In this document: piece by piece, positions 45,235 through 54,867 of the stretch
How the letters are laid out: each line of letters opens with the position of its first letter
Position numbering within the stretch: position 1 is the first letter of the stretch
NCBI GenBank assembly: GCA_965277595.1
Contig: CBDIDH010000001.1
Coordinates: 930,001 to 994,000 of the forward strand
Reading direction: 5' to 3'
Length of the DNA: 64,000 nucleotides
Source: CBDIDH01 sp965277595
GTDB taxonomy: Bacteria; Planctomycetota; Planctomycetia; Isosphaerales; Isosphaeraceae
Position numbers and translations under genes: made by a program
Notes under the pieces: model-generated
What the model was told of the DNA's origin: nothing
Databases searched by the model: none
The model's input: the letters and a program-made list of their open reading frames with translations, nothing else

Positions 45235-46323
45235 ATGACGTCCGCCAGCGCGGAACCAGATCGGGCGATCCGGGTCGACGACCTCCGGGCCTTTTGCCTT
45301 CAGGCACTCGGTCAGGCCGGGGTGACCGGCTCCGCCGCCGAGACCACTGCCGATGTCCTCGTCACGACCGACACCTGGGGCGTCCACACCCACGGCGTCA
45401 AGGCCCTTGGCGGATACATTCGACGCCTCAAAGCCGGCGGCCTTCGCGCCGGGGCACGCCCCGCCATCGTGGCCGAAGGTCCAGGCTGGGCCACGGTTGA
45501 CGGCGATTCGGGCCTGGGCATGGTCGTCTCGGTCTTTGCCATGAACGTGGCGATCGAGAAGGCGAAGGCCACGGGCATTGGCTACGCAGGGGTTCGCAAC
45601 AGTTGCCACTTCGGCGCCGCGGGTTATTACGCGGCGATTGCCGCCGAAAGCGACATGATCGGCCTTGCGATGGCCAACGACGCGCCGAGCGTTACCGCCC
45701 CCGGCGCCCGGGGTCGCGTGACCGGCAGCAACCCCTTCGCCTTCGCCGTTCCAACCTCCGAGCGCGACCCGATCCTTCTCGACATGGCGACCAGCACCGT
45801 CGCCGGTGGCAAGGTCGCCGCCGCGCACACGCTGGGCATGCCGATCCCGCTGGGCTGGCTCGTCGATGAGAATGGACACCCCACCACCGACCCCGGCGCC
45901 TTCCTTCGCGGCAGTGCTCTGACGCCGATGGCCGGACACAAAGGGTACGGCCTCGCCCTCCTGATCGAGTCCCTCGCGGGCATCCTGACCGGCGCCGCGC
46001 TGACCCGTCAGGTCCTCTCCTGGATCGCCGACGACCCCTCTCAGCCCACCGGCCACGGCGCCGCGTTTCTCGCTGTTAACATCGCCGCGATGATGCCCAT
46101 TGCCGCGTTCAAGAGCCGGGCCGACCACATCGTCCGCGAGATTCGATCGGCCCCCCGGGCCGTCGGTTCCGACCGGATTTACCTTCCCGGCGAGATCGAA
46201 TGGGAACGCCGCCGCAAGGCCCTGACTGACGGCCTTTTCCTCCCCGCCGACGTGCTCCAGAGCCTCAAAACCCTCGCCAATGAGCTTCAGATCGAGGAGA
46301 TCGGCCATGCCCGAACTGCCTGA
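45235..46323 (+). CDS. Ldh2-family (malate/L-lactate) oxidoreductase
   Basis: This is a protein of about 362 residues in the NAD(P)-dependent Ldh2/MDG2 family, which has a fold unlike classical lactate dehydrogenases. Members reduce or oxidise malate, L-lactate, ureidoglycolate, 2,3-diketo-L-gulonate or cyclic imino acids. Visible signatures are TWGVHTHGVKAL near residue 45, VRNSCHFGAAGYY with the catalytic His, MANDAPSVTAPGA, and the cofactor-site GNPFAFAVP-like SNPFAFAVP. GHKGYGLALLIE is conserved. The ATG at 45235 agrees with the family start. It overlaps the next gene by 17 bases, a sign of tight co-expression with the aldolase. The substrate is open. Confidence 0.92.
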   Translation: MTSASAEPDRAIRVDDLRAFCLQALGQAGVTGSAAETTADVLVTTDTWGVHTHGVKALGGYIRRLKAGGLRAGARPAIVAEGPGWATVDGDSGLGMVVSVFAMNVAIEKAKATGIGYAGVRNSCHFGAAGYYAAIAAESDMIGLAMANDAPSVTAPGARGRVTGSNPFAFAVPTSERDPILLDMATSTVAGGKVAAAHTLGMPIPLGWLVDENGHPTTDPGAFLRGSALTPMAGHKGYGLALLIESLAGILTGAALTRQVLSWIADDPSQPTGHGAAFLAVNIAAMMPIAAFKSRADHIVREIRSAPRAVGSDRIYLPGEIEWERRRKALTDGLFLPADVLQSLKTLANELQIEEIGHARTA

Positions 46324-47209
46324 ACTCTCCGGCATCGTCGTCCCCTTGCTCACCCCCACCGATGCCGACGACCGCGTCGACGAACCGGCCCTGCGCCAAT
46401 CGATCGATCGCCTGATCGCGGCCGGTGTTCACGGCCTCTTCATCGGTGGATCGGCCGGCGAAGGCCCCTTGCTCGCCGACCGCGAATGGGACCGACTCAA
46501 CGAGATCGCCTTTGACGCCAATCGCGGCCGGGTCGCGATTCTGGCGGGTGCGCAGGACACGTCGTCGCGTCGCGTTGTCGACAAAACCCGGCGCCTTTCT
46601 CAGGTCGGCTATCGCCAGATCGTCGTGACCCCGACCTATTACGTCAAAACCACGTCCGACGGCGAGCATCTCCGCCTCTTTGAAGCCTGCCGCGAGGCGG
46701 CCGATGGAGTCGACGTGATTCCGTACAACATCCCGCAGGTCACCGGTTCGGTCATCGCCGTCGAGACCTTCGTGAGACTCGCCCGCTCGGGCGCGATCCG
46801 ATCTTGCAAGGAAAGCTCGGGCGATCTCGATTACCTCAACCGCCTCGTGAACGAAGGAGGCGCAGTCGGTCTCAAGGTTCTCGCGGGCGAGGAACGAAAC
46901 GCGGCAATCGCCCTGAAGATGGGCGCGGTGGGCCTCGTTCCGGTCTGCGCGAATCTTGATCCGAAAACTTACCTGGACCTTGTCGCCGCCGCCAGGCGCC
47001 GCGATGAGATTGAAGTCGACCGGCTTCAGGCCCGGATTCGCCAGATCGTCGAATTGCTCGTTCTGGGCGGTCCTTGCTGGTTGTCGGGCCCGAAATACGC
47101 GCTCGGTCGGCTCGGTTTCGGCTCGGGCCGGGCGGTCGGGCCGCTCGCCCCGACCAGTCCCGACCACGCGGCGGGCATTGAGGATTGGCTGAAGACACTG
47201 ACGTCCTGA
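46307..47209 (+). CDS. DapA-family (dihydrodipicolinate synthase-like) aldolase
   Basis: This protein of about 300 residues is a class I aldolase of the DHDPS/NAL family. The Schiff-base lysine is K168 in SCKESSGD. The GGSAGEG loop (about 46-52), TPTYYV with the catalytic Tyr region, and YNIPQVTG are family signatures. Its context beside oxidoreductases and a transporter, rather than lysine genes, suggests a catabolic 2-oxoacid aldolase such as those for 2-keto-3-deoxy sugar acids or 4-hydroxy-2-oxoglutarate. The ATG at 46307 overlaps the upstream gene by 17 bases. The MFS transporter begins 39 bases after its stop. Confidence 0.9.
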   Translation: MPELPELSGIVVPLLTPTDADDRVDEPALRQSIDRLIAAGVHGLFIGGSAGEGPLLADREWDRLNEIAFDANRGRVAILAGAQDTSSRRVVDKTRRLSQVGYRQIVVTPTYYVKTTSDGEHLRLFEACREAADGVDVIPYNIPQVTGSVIAVETFVRLARSGAIRSCKESSGDLDYLNRLVNEGGAVGLKVLAGEERNAAIALKMGAVGLVPVCANLDPKTYLDLVAAARRRDEIEVDRLQARIRQIVELLVLGGPCWLSGPKYALGRLGFGSGRAVGPLAPTSPDHAAGIEDWLKTLTS

Positions 47210-47247
47210 CCGAAGCGGTCCGTTTGGATTTTCCGAGGAGACGCTCG

Positions 47248-48579
47248 ATGACCACCCTCGCCGGACAGGAACCGCATCATCCGCCCCTGGCCGCCGAGGC
47301 TCTGGAACGGGTCGTCCTTCGGAAGGTTGCGCTTCGGTTGATCCCGTTCATTTTCTTGCTTTATGTCGTGAACATTCTCGATCGCGTGAACGTGGGGTTT
47401 GCGCGACTGACCATGTTTCGCGACCTCGGCCTGAGCGATCGCGTCTTTGACTTCGGCGCGGGCGTTTTTTACCTCGGTTACATGGTTTTCGAGGTTCCCA
47501 GCAACCTGATCTTGCACCGAACAGGCGCCCGCCGATGGATCAGCCGGATCATGATTAGCTGGGGTCTAATTTCCGCTTGCATGTTATTTGTGCGCACGGA
47601 ATGGAGTTTTTACCTGCTCCGAATTTTGCTGGGAGTGGCCGAAGCCGGTTTTTTTCCGGGCATTATCCTTTATATCAGCTACTGGTTCCCCGCTCGCGAA
47701 CGGGCCAGGGCGGTGGCGATCTTCATGATGGGATCGCCGGTTTCGGGGATCGTCGGCTATCCCGTTTCCGGCGCCTTATTAAGGTACTCGAACGGATTCC
47801 GCGGCCTGGCGGGCTGGCAATGGCTCTTTCTGGCCGAGGGAATTCCGGCGGTCGTGCTGGGCGTGATCACCTGGTTTTACCTGACCGATCAGCCCGAAAA
47901 CGCCCAGTGGCTCTCAACCGCCGAGCGCGAATGGCTCGCCGCGCGGATGGCTCGCGAGGAACAAAACCGGGCCGCGCGGCACGGCCTTTCGCGGCTCCGG
48001 GCGATGACTGACCCGAGGGTCTGGCTCCTCGTCTCGATTTACTTCACGCTGGCCCTGGGAACGAACACGGTCGGCTTTTATCTGCCAAAAATTCTCGAAG
48101 GTCATTTTCCCAGCGCCGGGAAGTTTGAGCTGGGGTTTTTGACCGCCCTGCCGCACCTCGCGGCGGTGATCGCCATGTTTTTCGTTGGCATTCACTCCGA
48201 CCGCGACGGCGAGCGCCGCTGGCATGTGGCCCTGCCCGCCTTCGCGGCGGCAATCGGTTGGTTCCTCAGCGCCTATTTTCGCACCCCCTGGCCGTCGTTG
48301 CTCGCGCTCGCCGTGGCGCAGGCGGGAATGATGAGCATGATGGGGCCGTTCTGGTCCATGTCCACCTCGTTTCTCAGCGGCGCGGCCGCGGCCGGGGGAA
48401 TTGCCCTGATCAACACGCTTGCAAATCTTGGCGGCTTTTTGTCGTCGAACGTGATGGGTGCGTTGAAGGAGCGGACCGGCGGATTTGCCGCGGGCGAGCT
48501 CACGATGGCCCTGACGATCGCCGTCGGCGGCCTTCTCGCCCTTAGCGTCCGCCATGATCCCGCCGCCGATCGGACCTGA
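47248..48579 (+). CDS. MFS transporter, anion:cation symporter type
   Basis: This permease of about 443 residues has twelve predicted membrane helices. LDRVNVGFARLTM near residue 45, GYMVFEVPSNLIL and the GVAEAGFFPGIILYISYWFPARERARAVA stretch are signatures of the ACS family, which imports organic anions such as phthalate, tartrate, glucarate or hexuronates. A cytoplasmic loop after helix 6 and PENAQWLSTAEREW are typical. The ATG at 47248 follows GAGGAG. It is the last gene of the rightward run and supplies the likely substrate of the neighbouring dehydrogenases and aldolase. Confidence 0.93.
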   Translation: MTTLAGQEPHHPPLAAEALERVVLRKVALRLIPFIFLLYVVNILDRVNVGFARLTMFRDLGLSDRVFDFGAGVFYLGYMVFEVPSNLILHRTGARRWISRIMISWGLISACMLFVRTEWSFYLLRILLGVAEAGFFPGIILYISYWFPARERARAVAIFMMGSPVSGIVGYPVSGALLRYSNGFRGLAGWQWLFLAEGIPAVVLGVITWFYLTDQPENAQWLSTAEREWLAARMAREEQNRAARHGLSRLRAMTDPRVWLLVSIYFTLALGTNTVGFYLPKILEGHFPSAGKFELGFLTALPHLAAVIAMFFVGIHSDRDGERRWHVALPAFAAAIGWFLSAYFRTPWPSLLALAVAQAGMMSMMGPFWSMSTSFLSGAAAAGGIALINTLANLGGFLSSNVMGALKERTGGFAAGELTMALTIAVGGLLALSVRHDPAADRT

Positions 48580-48593
48580 CGTCGACGCGACCT

Positions 48594-49385
48594 TCAAAAT
48601 TCGCGGGCATACCCCGCTGTCCAGCCGCCGTCAACCGTGAGAATGTGACCATTCATGTAGCTGTTTTCGGGATCGGCGAGAAAGAGCGCGGCGACGGCGA
48701 TCTCGCGAACCTCGGCCGGTCGACCGAGCGGGACGTGAGCGAGCATCTGCTGGACCGACGACCGGAACGAACCCCCGTCCTCGTAAAAAAGCTTGCGCGT
48801 CCCTTCAGTCAGAGTCGATCCGGGGGCGATTCCGTTCACCAGGATTCCGTGCGGGCCAAGCTCCAGGGCCATGGCCTTGGTCAGATTCACGACCCCCGCC
48901 TTGGCCGCGACGAACGCACATTGAAGGCGGAGCGGAACCAGCCCCACAATTGAGGCAATGTTGATGATGCGGCCCGACTTCTGCGACCGCATCGCCCGCG
49001 CCGCGAACCGAGAGACATCGAAAAGGCCGGTCAGATCAACCGAGAGCAGGCGGTCCCACTCCTCGCGAGGGAACTGGTCAATATCAACCCGGTGGGCCAT
49101 CGTGTTGACCCCGGCATTATTGACAAGTATATCGAGACGCCCGAACGTCTTGATAGTCCAATCAATCACCCCCTCGGCCTGATCGGTCCGGGTGACGTCG
49201 AGTTCTCGACCGATTGCGCCTGGCGATCGCCCGGCGGCGGCGCTCGCCTCGGCCTCAATCAGGTCGGTGTAAACGACAAGACTGCCGTTCTCGGCCAGGG
49301 CATCGGCGATCGCCTGGCCGATTCCCCTCGCGGCGCCGGTGACGAGGCTGACTTTTCCCGAGAGGTCACAACGCACGGTCTGCAC
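48594..49385 (-). CDS. SDR-family oxidoreductase with Tyr-to-Phe at the catalytic site
   Basis: This is a 263-residue classical short-chain dehydrogenase/reductase. The cofactor loop TGAARGIGQ (about 15-23), NNAG (near 90) and the catalytic Ser in NIASIVG are in place. The active-site YxxxK reads F158-V-A-A-K162, so the proton-donating Tyr is Phe; the codon is TTC. PGSTLTEGT and GHILTVDGGW complete the fold. SDR proteins with this change are often poorly active or act otherwise. It ends the leftward E1-E2-SDR run (three bases after E2 stops) and faces the MFS gene. It may act on the same substrate pathway. Confidence 0.9.
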   Translation of the reverse strand: MQTVRCDLSGKVSLVTGAARGIGQAIADALAENGSLVVYTDLIEAEASAAAGRSPGAIGRELDVTRTDQAEGVIDWTIKTFGRLDILVNNAGVNTMAHRVDIDQFPREEWDRLLSVDLTGLFDVSRFAARAMRSQKSGRIINIASIVGLVPLRLQCAFVAAKAGVVNLTKAMALELGPHGILVNGIAPGSTLTEGTRKLFYEDGGSFRSSVQQMLAHVPLGRPAEVREIAVAALFLADPENSYMNGHILTVDGGWTAGYAREF

Positions 49386-49388
49386 TCC

Positions 49389-50540
49389 TCAGCCGATCAG
49401 CCAGGGGGCCGGGTTCTCGATGCTCTGGCCAAGCCTTTGCAGAAAACGGGCCGCCGGGGCACCGTCAACGACCCGGTGATCGAAGGTCAGGCTCAAGGTC
49501 ATCCGATCGCGCGGAACGACCCGATCGCCGTCCATCACCGGCAGGCGGGCGATCCGTCCCATGCCGAGAATCGCCGATTCGGGCGGGTTGATGATCGGCG
49601 TGAACGCCTCGACGCCAAACGCTCCCAGGTTGGTAATCGTGAAGGTTCCGCCCTGCATCTCGCCGGGTGTGAGCCGGTTCTCGCGGGCCCGCTCGATCAA
49701 GGCGCGGGCACGCTCGGCCAGCGTAACCAGACCCAGCGTGGCCGCGTCGTGAATGACGGGGACAAAGAGGCCAAGATCCGTTTCCACGGCGATCCCGATC
49801 CTCGGTTCGTCGAAAAGTTCGATGCGATCAACAGCCCATCGGCCGTTCAAAACCGGGTGATCCCGCAGCGCAAGGGCCGTCAGCTTGACAACAATATCGG
49901 TGAATCCAGGGACAATACGTCCTTGCGCGCCGGCCTCCTTGAACTGGCGGCGAAGATTCACGAGGTTCGTGGCATCGACGGTCGTCGTCAACGTGACGGG
50001 TGCATTGGTCTGCGAACTCTGAACCATCCGCGCCGCGATCGTCCGCCGCGCCTGGGTGATGGGAATGGACCGCGTTTTTGGCTCAAAAGTCGGCGGTTTT
50101 TCCCGGCTCTGCGCCGCGGCCTCCACGTCGACCTTGCGGACTCGGCCTCCCTGCCCGCTGCCGCGAAGCTGGGTCCAGTCCACGCCGAGTTCACGAGCGA
50201 GGCGGCGAGCCAGCGGCGTGCTCGGCGGCCCGTTGCGACGCGAAGGAACCGACGCGGCGACCACCCGCGGCGGTTCGGCCTCGACGTCGGTCTCGCCCGG
50301 CCCGAGCAGGTAGCCGATCACCGCGCCAACGGCCACGCGATCGCCCGCGACGGGGGCACTCGCCGGGATCTTGAGCACGCCCGGATCGATCGCGTCAACG
50401 TCCTGCGTGGCCTTGTCCCCTTCGAGGCTGAAGAGGGCCTCGCCCGCGCGGACGGCCTCGCCGTCGCGCTTGAGCCAGCCGGCAAAAACGCCCTCGTCCA
50501 TGTTCCAGCCGAGGCGGGGGATGGTAATCTCAATGGCCAT
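49389..50540 (-). CDS. Dihydrolipoamide acyltransferase (E2)
   Basis: This protein of about 383 residues is the core of a 2-oxoacid or acetoin dehydrogenase complex. The lipoyl domain occupies residues 1-80, with the lipoylated K43 in EGDKATQD. A peripheral subunit-binding domain (about 105-145, ARELGVDWTQLRGSG) docks E1 or E3. The catalytic domain ends with DHRVVDGAPAARFL, which holds the active His and Asp. The ATG at 50540 is chosen; a GTG at 50558 overlaps the E1 stop as GTGA and is an alternative that would indicate tight coupling. No E3 (lipoamide dehydrogenase) is in the window. Confidence 0.94.
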   Translation of the reverse strand: MAIEITIPRLGWNMDEGVFAGWLKRDGEAVRAGEALFSLEGDKATQDVDAIDPGVLKIPASAPVAGDRVAVGAVIGYLLGPGETDVEAEPPRVVAASVPSRRNGPPSTPLARRLARELGVDWTQLRGSGQGGRVRKVDVEAAAQSREKPPTFEPKTRSIPITQARRTIAARMVQSSQTNAPVTLTTTVDATNLVNLRRQFKEAGAQGRIVPGFTDIVVKLTALALRDHPVLNGRWAVDRIELFDEPRIGIAVETDLGLFVPVIHDAATLGLVTLAERARALIERARENRLTPGEMQGGTFTITNLGAFGVEAFTPIINPPESAILGMGRIARLPVMDGDRVVPRDRMTLSLTFDHRVVDGAPAARFLQRLGQSIENPAPWLIG

Positions 50541-50554
50541 GATCGTGTGTTCAT

Positions 50555-52567
50555 TCACTCCCGGATCAGGGTACGGATCGCCTCGGCGATCGTCTCGGGG
50601 TTCGGCACGACGGCCGATTCCAGCGCTGGGCTGTAGGGCGTCGGCGTGTGGGCACCGTTGAGCCGCCGGATCGGCGCGTCGAGATCGTTGAAACCCTCGT
50701 CGGCCAGCCGAGCCGCGATCTCGGCACCGACGCCGAACGGCGCGAAGGCTTCGTCGACGATCAGAAGCCGACCTGTCTTTCGCACCGAGGTCCGCACCGT
50801 CTCGACGTCCAGCGGCGCGATCGTGCGCGGGTCGATCAACTCCACCGAAATTCCCTCACGTTCCAGAACCTGGCATGCTTTCAAGGTCTGATGGACCATC
50901 AATGCCAGAGCCACGACCGTGACGTCGCGTCCCTCGCGGACGATTGCCGCCTTGCCGAACTCGATCTCATACGGTTCCTCGGGCACGACCCCCTTGATCG
51001 AAAGAATCTCGCGATGTTCGAGAAAAAGCACGGGATCTCCGCCATTGAGGGCACGAGTCAACAACCCCTTGGCATCAAAGGGCGTTGAAGGTAAAACGAC
51101 GCGAAGGCCCGGGAAATGGGCGTACATCGGGTAATAATTCCCCGAGTGATGCGTTGCCGCCGAATGGCCGATGCCGACGCAGCCGCGAAGCAGGACGGGC
51201 ATCGTGAGCCGCCCGCTGCTCATATATTGAACCTTGGCAATCTGGTTGAGAATCTCGCCGACGCCGTCGAGCACGAAATCGGCGAACATGAAGTCAATCA
51301 CCGGCCTCGTTCCGGTCATCGCCGCGCCGGCCGCGAGGCCAACAAATCCGCGCTCGCAGATCGGCGTATCGCGGAGCCGAAGCGGACCGAAGCGATCAAA
51401 TAATCCCGTCGTCGTCGCGAAATTGCCGCCTCGCTTGCCGATCCCCTCGCCCATGACAAAGATCGTTGGATCGCGTTCCATCGCGCTCGATAGGGCTTCC
51501 AGGGTGGCTTTGGAGAACGAGATCTCGCGGCCTGATGCTGGCGGATTCGCGCGGACGGGCCGGGCGGGATCGTCGGGTTTCACCGCCGCGTAAACATGAT
51601 GGGTCGCGGTCGAGGGGTCGGGCGGAGAACCCGCCTCGGCAAACCGGATCGCCTCGGCGGCCTCGTCCTCGGCCTCGGTGTCGATGGCGGTCAGGTCGGC
51701 CTCGGCGCAAATCTCGTCGTCAATCAGCGTCTTTCTCAGGCGGGCGATCGGGCAACGTTGCTTCCAGCCGTCCACCTCGTCGCGGGTCCGGTAGGTGTAA
51801 TCGCCCATTCCCTCGGCGTGGGGGCGGGTCCGATACGTCTTGCACTCGATCAGGGTCGCGCCCCCTCCTTTTCGGGCGCGATCGACCGCCTCGCGCGCGG
51901 CCTCGAAAACGGCGAGGGCGTCGTTGCCATCGACCTCAAGGCCGGGCAGGCCATACGCCCCCGCTCGGCCCGCGACGGAAGGGTTGCCGCTGGAGTAGGC
52001 GAAAGCAATCTCGGTCGCGTACTGGTTATTCTCGCAGACAAAAAGGACGGGAAGCTTCCAGATCGAGGCCATGTTCAGCCCCTCATGAAAGGCCCCGTTA
52101 TTGACCGCCCCGTCTCCGAAAAAGGCGACGGCCACGCGGTTCGCGTCCAGTATTTTCGCGCTATAGCCCGCGCCCGATGCCTGAAGAATGCAAGGGCCGA
52201 CGATTCCGCTCGTCCCCATCATGCCGACCTCGGGGGCGAAGAGGTGCATGCTGCCGCCTCGCCCCCTTGAGCACCCTTCGCGGCGTCCGAAGAGTTCCGC
52301 GGCGAGTTCGCGGGGGGTCACCCCCTTGGCCAGCGCGTGGCCGTGGCCGCGATGCGTGCTGAAAACCGTGTCGTCAGTGTTTAAATGAGCGCAAACGCCC
52401 GCGGCGATCGCTTCCTGACCGACATACGTGTGACAAGCTCCATGCACAAGGCCGCGTTGATGCGCGCGCGCCAGGTGCTCCTCGGTGCGTCGGATCGTTT
52501 GCATTGTCCGATACAACGAGAGCAGCCGCTCGCTCTGAATTCCCGAGCGCGGGGTCACGGTCGCCAT
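50555..52567 (-). CDS. 2-oxoacid/acetoin dehydrogenase E1, fused alpha and beta
   Basis: This 670-residue protein contains both halves of a thiamine-diphosphate E1. The alpha part (about 1-335) has the TPP motif GDGAVNNG (151-158) and the RGHGHALAKG loop. The beta part (about 345-670) has GKRGGNFATT, the FADF region, GCVGIGHSAATHHSGN and the terminal transketolase-like fold. It decarboxylates a 2-oxoacid or acetoin and acylates the lipoyl group of E2. Substrate specificity (pyruvate, branched-chain oxoacid or acetoin) cannot be read from the sequence. Start ATG at 52567. E2 and an SDR follow in the same direction. Fusion of the two subunits is known in several bacterial phyla. Confidence 0.94.
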   Translation of the reverse strand: MATVTPRSGIQSERLLSLYRTMQTIRRTEEHLARAHQRGLVHGACHTYVGQEAIAAGVCAHLNTDDTVFSTHRGHGHALAKGVTPRELAAELFGRREGCSRGRGGSMHLFAPEVGMMGTSGIVGPCILQASGAGYSAKILDANRVAVAFFGDGAVNNGAFHEGLNMASIWKLPVLFVCENNQYATEIAFAYSSGNPSVAGRAGAYGLPGLEVDGNDALAVFEAAREAVDRARKGGGATLIECKTYRTRPHAEGMGDYTYRTRDEVDGWKQRCPIARLRKTLIDDEICAEADLTAIDTEAEDEAAEAIRFAEAGSPPDPSTATHHVYAAVKPDDPARPVRANPPASGREISFSKATLEALSSAMERDPTIFVMGEGIGKRGGNFATTTGLFDRFGPLRLRDTPICERGFVGLAAGAAMTGTRPVIDFMFADFVLDGVGEILNQIAKVQYMSSGRLTMPVLLRGCVGIGHSAATHHSGNYYPMYAHFPGLRVVLPSTPFDAKGLLTRALNGGDPVLFLEHREILSIKGVVPEEPYEIEFGKAAIVREGRDVTVVALALMVHQTLKACQVLEREGISVELIDPRTIAPLDVETVRTSVRKTGRLLIVDEAFAPFGVGAEIAARLADEGFNDLDAPIRRLNGAHTPTPYSPALESAVVPNPETIAEAIRTLIRE

Positions 52568-52696
52568 CAGACGAATCCCCTCGACTTCGATACGATTGGC
52601 ACGGCTCGGAGTGGGCGGGACGCTCTGCCTGGAACGTCGCCGCCCGCAAGTATAAAGCCGAGGAGAAGGTGAGGCGAGGGGGTGCCGCTCCGACGC

Positions 52697-54598
52697 TCAG
52701 AGCCGGCAGATCAGGAGTTCGCGTTCGTAGATCGTTTCGGGGGGGAGGCGGTCATGAAGTTCGATGAAAAGCTCCTCGTGGCCGAGGACTTCCGAACGCC
52801 AGGCATTGCGGTCCAGCGCTTGCAACTGATCAAACTTCTCCTTGGGGAAGTCAAGCCCCTTCCATTCGATCGACTCGTACGAGGGCATCCAGCCGATCGG
52901 CGTTTCTTGCCCCGCGGCGCGGCCGTGGGCGCGGTCGACGACCCATTTCAAAACCCGCATATTTTCCCGATAGCCCGGCCAGATGAATTCGCCGTCGGCA
53001 TCCTTGCGGAACCAGTTGACGTGAAAGATCCGCGGCGTTTCCGAAAGCGAGCGCTGCATTCGAATCCAGTGCCGGAAGTAATCGCCCATGTGATACCCGC
53101 AAAACGGCAGCATCGCCATCGGGTCGCGTCTCACCTTGCCGACGACCCCCGCCGCCGCCGCCGTCATCTCCGACCCAACCGTCGCGCCGAGATAAACCCC
53201 TGCGCTCCAGTTAAACGCCTGATACACCAGCGGGATCGTCGACGCCCTGCGACCCCCGAAGATGATCGCGCTGACGGGCACTCCTTCGGGATCTTCCCAG
53301 GCCGGATCCATCGTCGGACATTGCGACGCGGGGGTCGTGAACCGCGAGTTCGGATGCGCGGCCTTGGCTCCTGTTTTTTTGGCGATTTCGGGCGTCCAGC
53401 GGTTCCCCTGCCAGTCGAGACATTCGGCCGGCGGCTCGTCGGTCATCCCCTCCCACCAGACGCCCCCCTCGGGCGTGAGCGCCACGTTCGTGAAAATCGA
53501 GTTCCGCGAGAGCGCGGCCATCGCGTTTGGATTTGTCTTCCACGACGTCCCCGGCGCGACACCAAAGAACCCAGCCTCGGGATTGATTGCCCTCAGGCGG
53601 TCCTGCGCATCGGGCTTGAGCCAGGCAATGTCATCGCCGACGGTCCAGACCTTCCACCCCTCGAAGCCCGCCGGGGGAATCAGCATCGCGAAATTCGTCT
53701 TGCCGCAGGCCGACGGAAACGCCGCCGTCACATACGTCTTTTCCCCGTTCGGATCTTCCACGCCGAGAATGAGCATATGCTCGGCCATCCACCCCTCGTC
53801 GCGCGCGATGTTCGAGGCGATCCGCAGCGCGAAGCATTTCTTGCCGAGCAGGGCATTCCCTCCATAGCCCGACCCATACGACCAGATCTCCCGCGTCTCG
53901 GGAAAATGGACGATGTATTTCTCCTGGTTGCACGGCCAGGGCACATCTTTTTTGCCCGGACCAAGCGGAGCCCCCACGGTGTGCATGCAGGGGACGACGC
54001 GTTTTTCCCCCTTGTCGATCTCGGCAATGACCGGCAATCCAATCCGGGCCATGATGCGCATGCTCACGACAACATAGGGCGAATCAGTCAACTGAACGCC
54101 GATCTTTGACATCGGCGAGCCGACCGGCCCCATGCTGAAGGGGAGGACGTACATCGTCCGCCCTCGCATCGCGCCGCCAAAAAGCTCCTTGAGCTTCCGG
54201 CGCATCGTGTACGGGTCTTCCCAGTGATTCGTCGGCCCCGCCGCATCCTTCGAGAGTGAACAGATGAACGTCCGATCTTCCACCCGGGCGACGTCCGACG
54301 GGTCGGACCGCGCATAATAGCAGCCTGGCCAGAGGTCCTCGTTCAGCTTGACGAAGGTGCCGCTGTCGACGAGTCTGGCACAGAGCGTGTCGTACTCAGC
54401 CTGCGAGCCGTCGACCCAGTGAATGGCGGCGGCCTGGGTGAGCCTCGCCATCTTCTCGACCCACTTGAGGAGGTGGCCGTTCTTGCTCAGCGGGGCCGAC
54501 GGATCGCGGCCGTTCCAGGCGGGTCGACCTTCCGTCATGCGGATGTCCTTCGTCGCCGATCGGTCGTCAGTCAGGTCGGTCATCTCGGGCTTTCGCAT
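52697..54598 (-). CDS. pckG: Phosphoenolpyruvate carboxykinase (GTP)
   Basis: This 633-residue enzyme converts oxaloacetate and GTP to PEP, CO2 and GDP for gluconeogenesis. The P-loop FPSACGKTNFAML contains the hyper-reactive Cys. The Mn/substrate motifs GSGYGGNALLGKKCFALRIAS and PGTSWKTNPNAMA are intact, as is the R-loop region YVLPFSMGP. The C terminus with WFRKD-DGEFIWPG is typical of the GTP form. It starts at an ATG at 54598 and stands alone, 129 bases past the E1 start. Its role links TCA intermediates from this region to sugar synthesis. Confidence 0.97.
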   Translation of the reverse strand: MRKPEMTDLTDDRSATKDIRMTEGRPAWNGRDPSAPLSKNGHLLKWVEKMARLTQAAAIHWVDGSQAEYDTLCARLVDSGTFVKLNEDLWPGCYYARSDPSDVARVEDRTFICSLSKDAAGPTNHWEDPYTMRRKLKELFGGAMRGRTMYVLPFSMGPVGSPMSKIGVQLTDSPYVVVSMRIMARIGLPVIAEIDKGEKRVVPCMHTVGAPLGPGKKDVPWPCNQEKYIVHFPETREIWSYGSGYGGNALLGKKCFALRIASNIARDEGWMAEHMLILGVEDPNGEKTYVTAAFPSACGKTNFAMLIPPAGFEGWKVWTVGDDIAWLKPDAQDRLRAINPEAGFFGVAPGTSWKTNPNAMAALSRNSIFTNVALTPEGGVWWEGMTDEPPAECLDWQGNRWTPEIAKKTGAKAAHPNSRFTTPASQCPTMDPAWEDPEGVPVSAIIFGGRRASTIPLVYQAFNWSAGVYLGATVGSEMTAAAAGVVGKVRRDPMAMLPFCGYHMGDYFRHWIRMQRSLSETPRIFHVNWFRKDADGEFIWPGYRENMRVLKWVVDRAHGRAAGQETPIGWMPSYESIEWKGLDFPKEKFDQLQALDRNAWRSEVLGHEELFIELHDRLPPETIYERELLICRL

Positions 54599-54867
54599 CG
54601 GGGACGTACTCCGTCGTCGTCGCTCGTTTCAGGCTCCTGATCGGGTCTCAGTTTACGGAAATCGCCAACGAGCGGATAGCCTTTCGGACGACTCCTGAAC
54701 TCCCCCTTCGGCAATAAATAAGGTTGACGATTCCAGTCGCAGGCGAAGTTCCGACCGAATTTCCTTGTCGAGGTGTTCGTCTTCCTCCTTGGTACCCCTC
54801 TCAATCTCGTTTCCGGGTTTGGGCCGTTCGGCTCTCAACTCGGTGTTCTTCTGTCGAGGATAACAAC

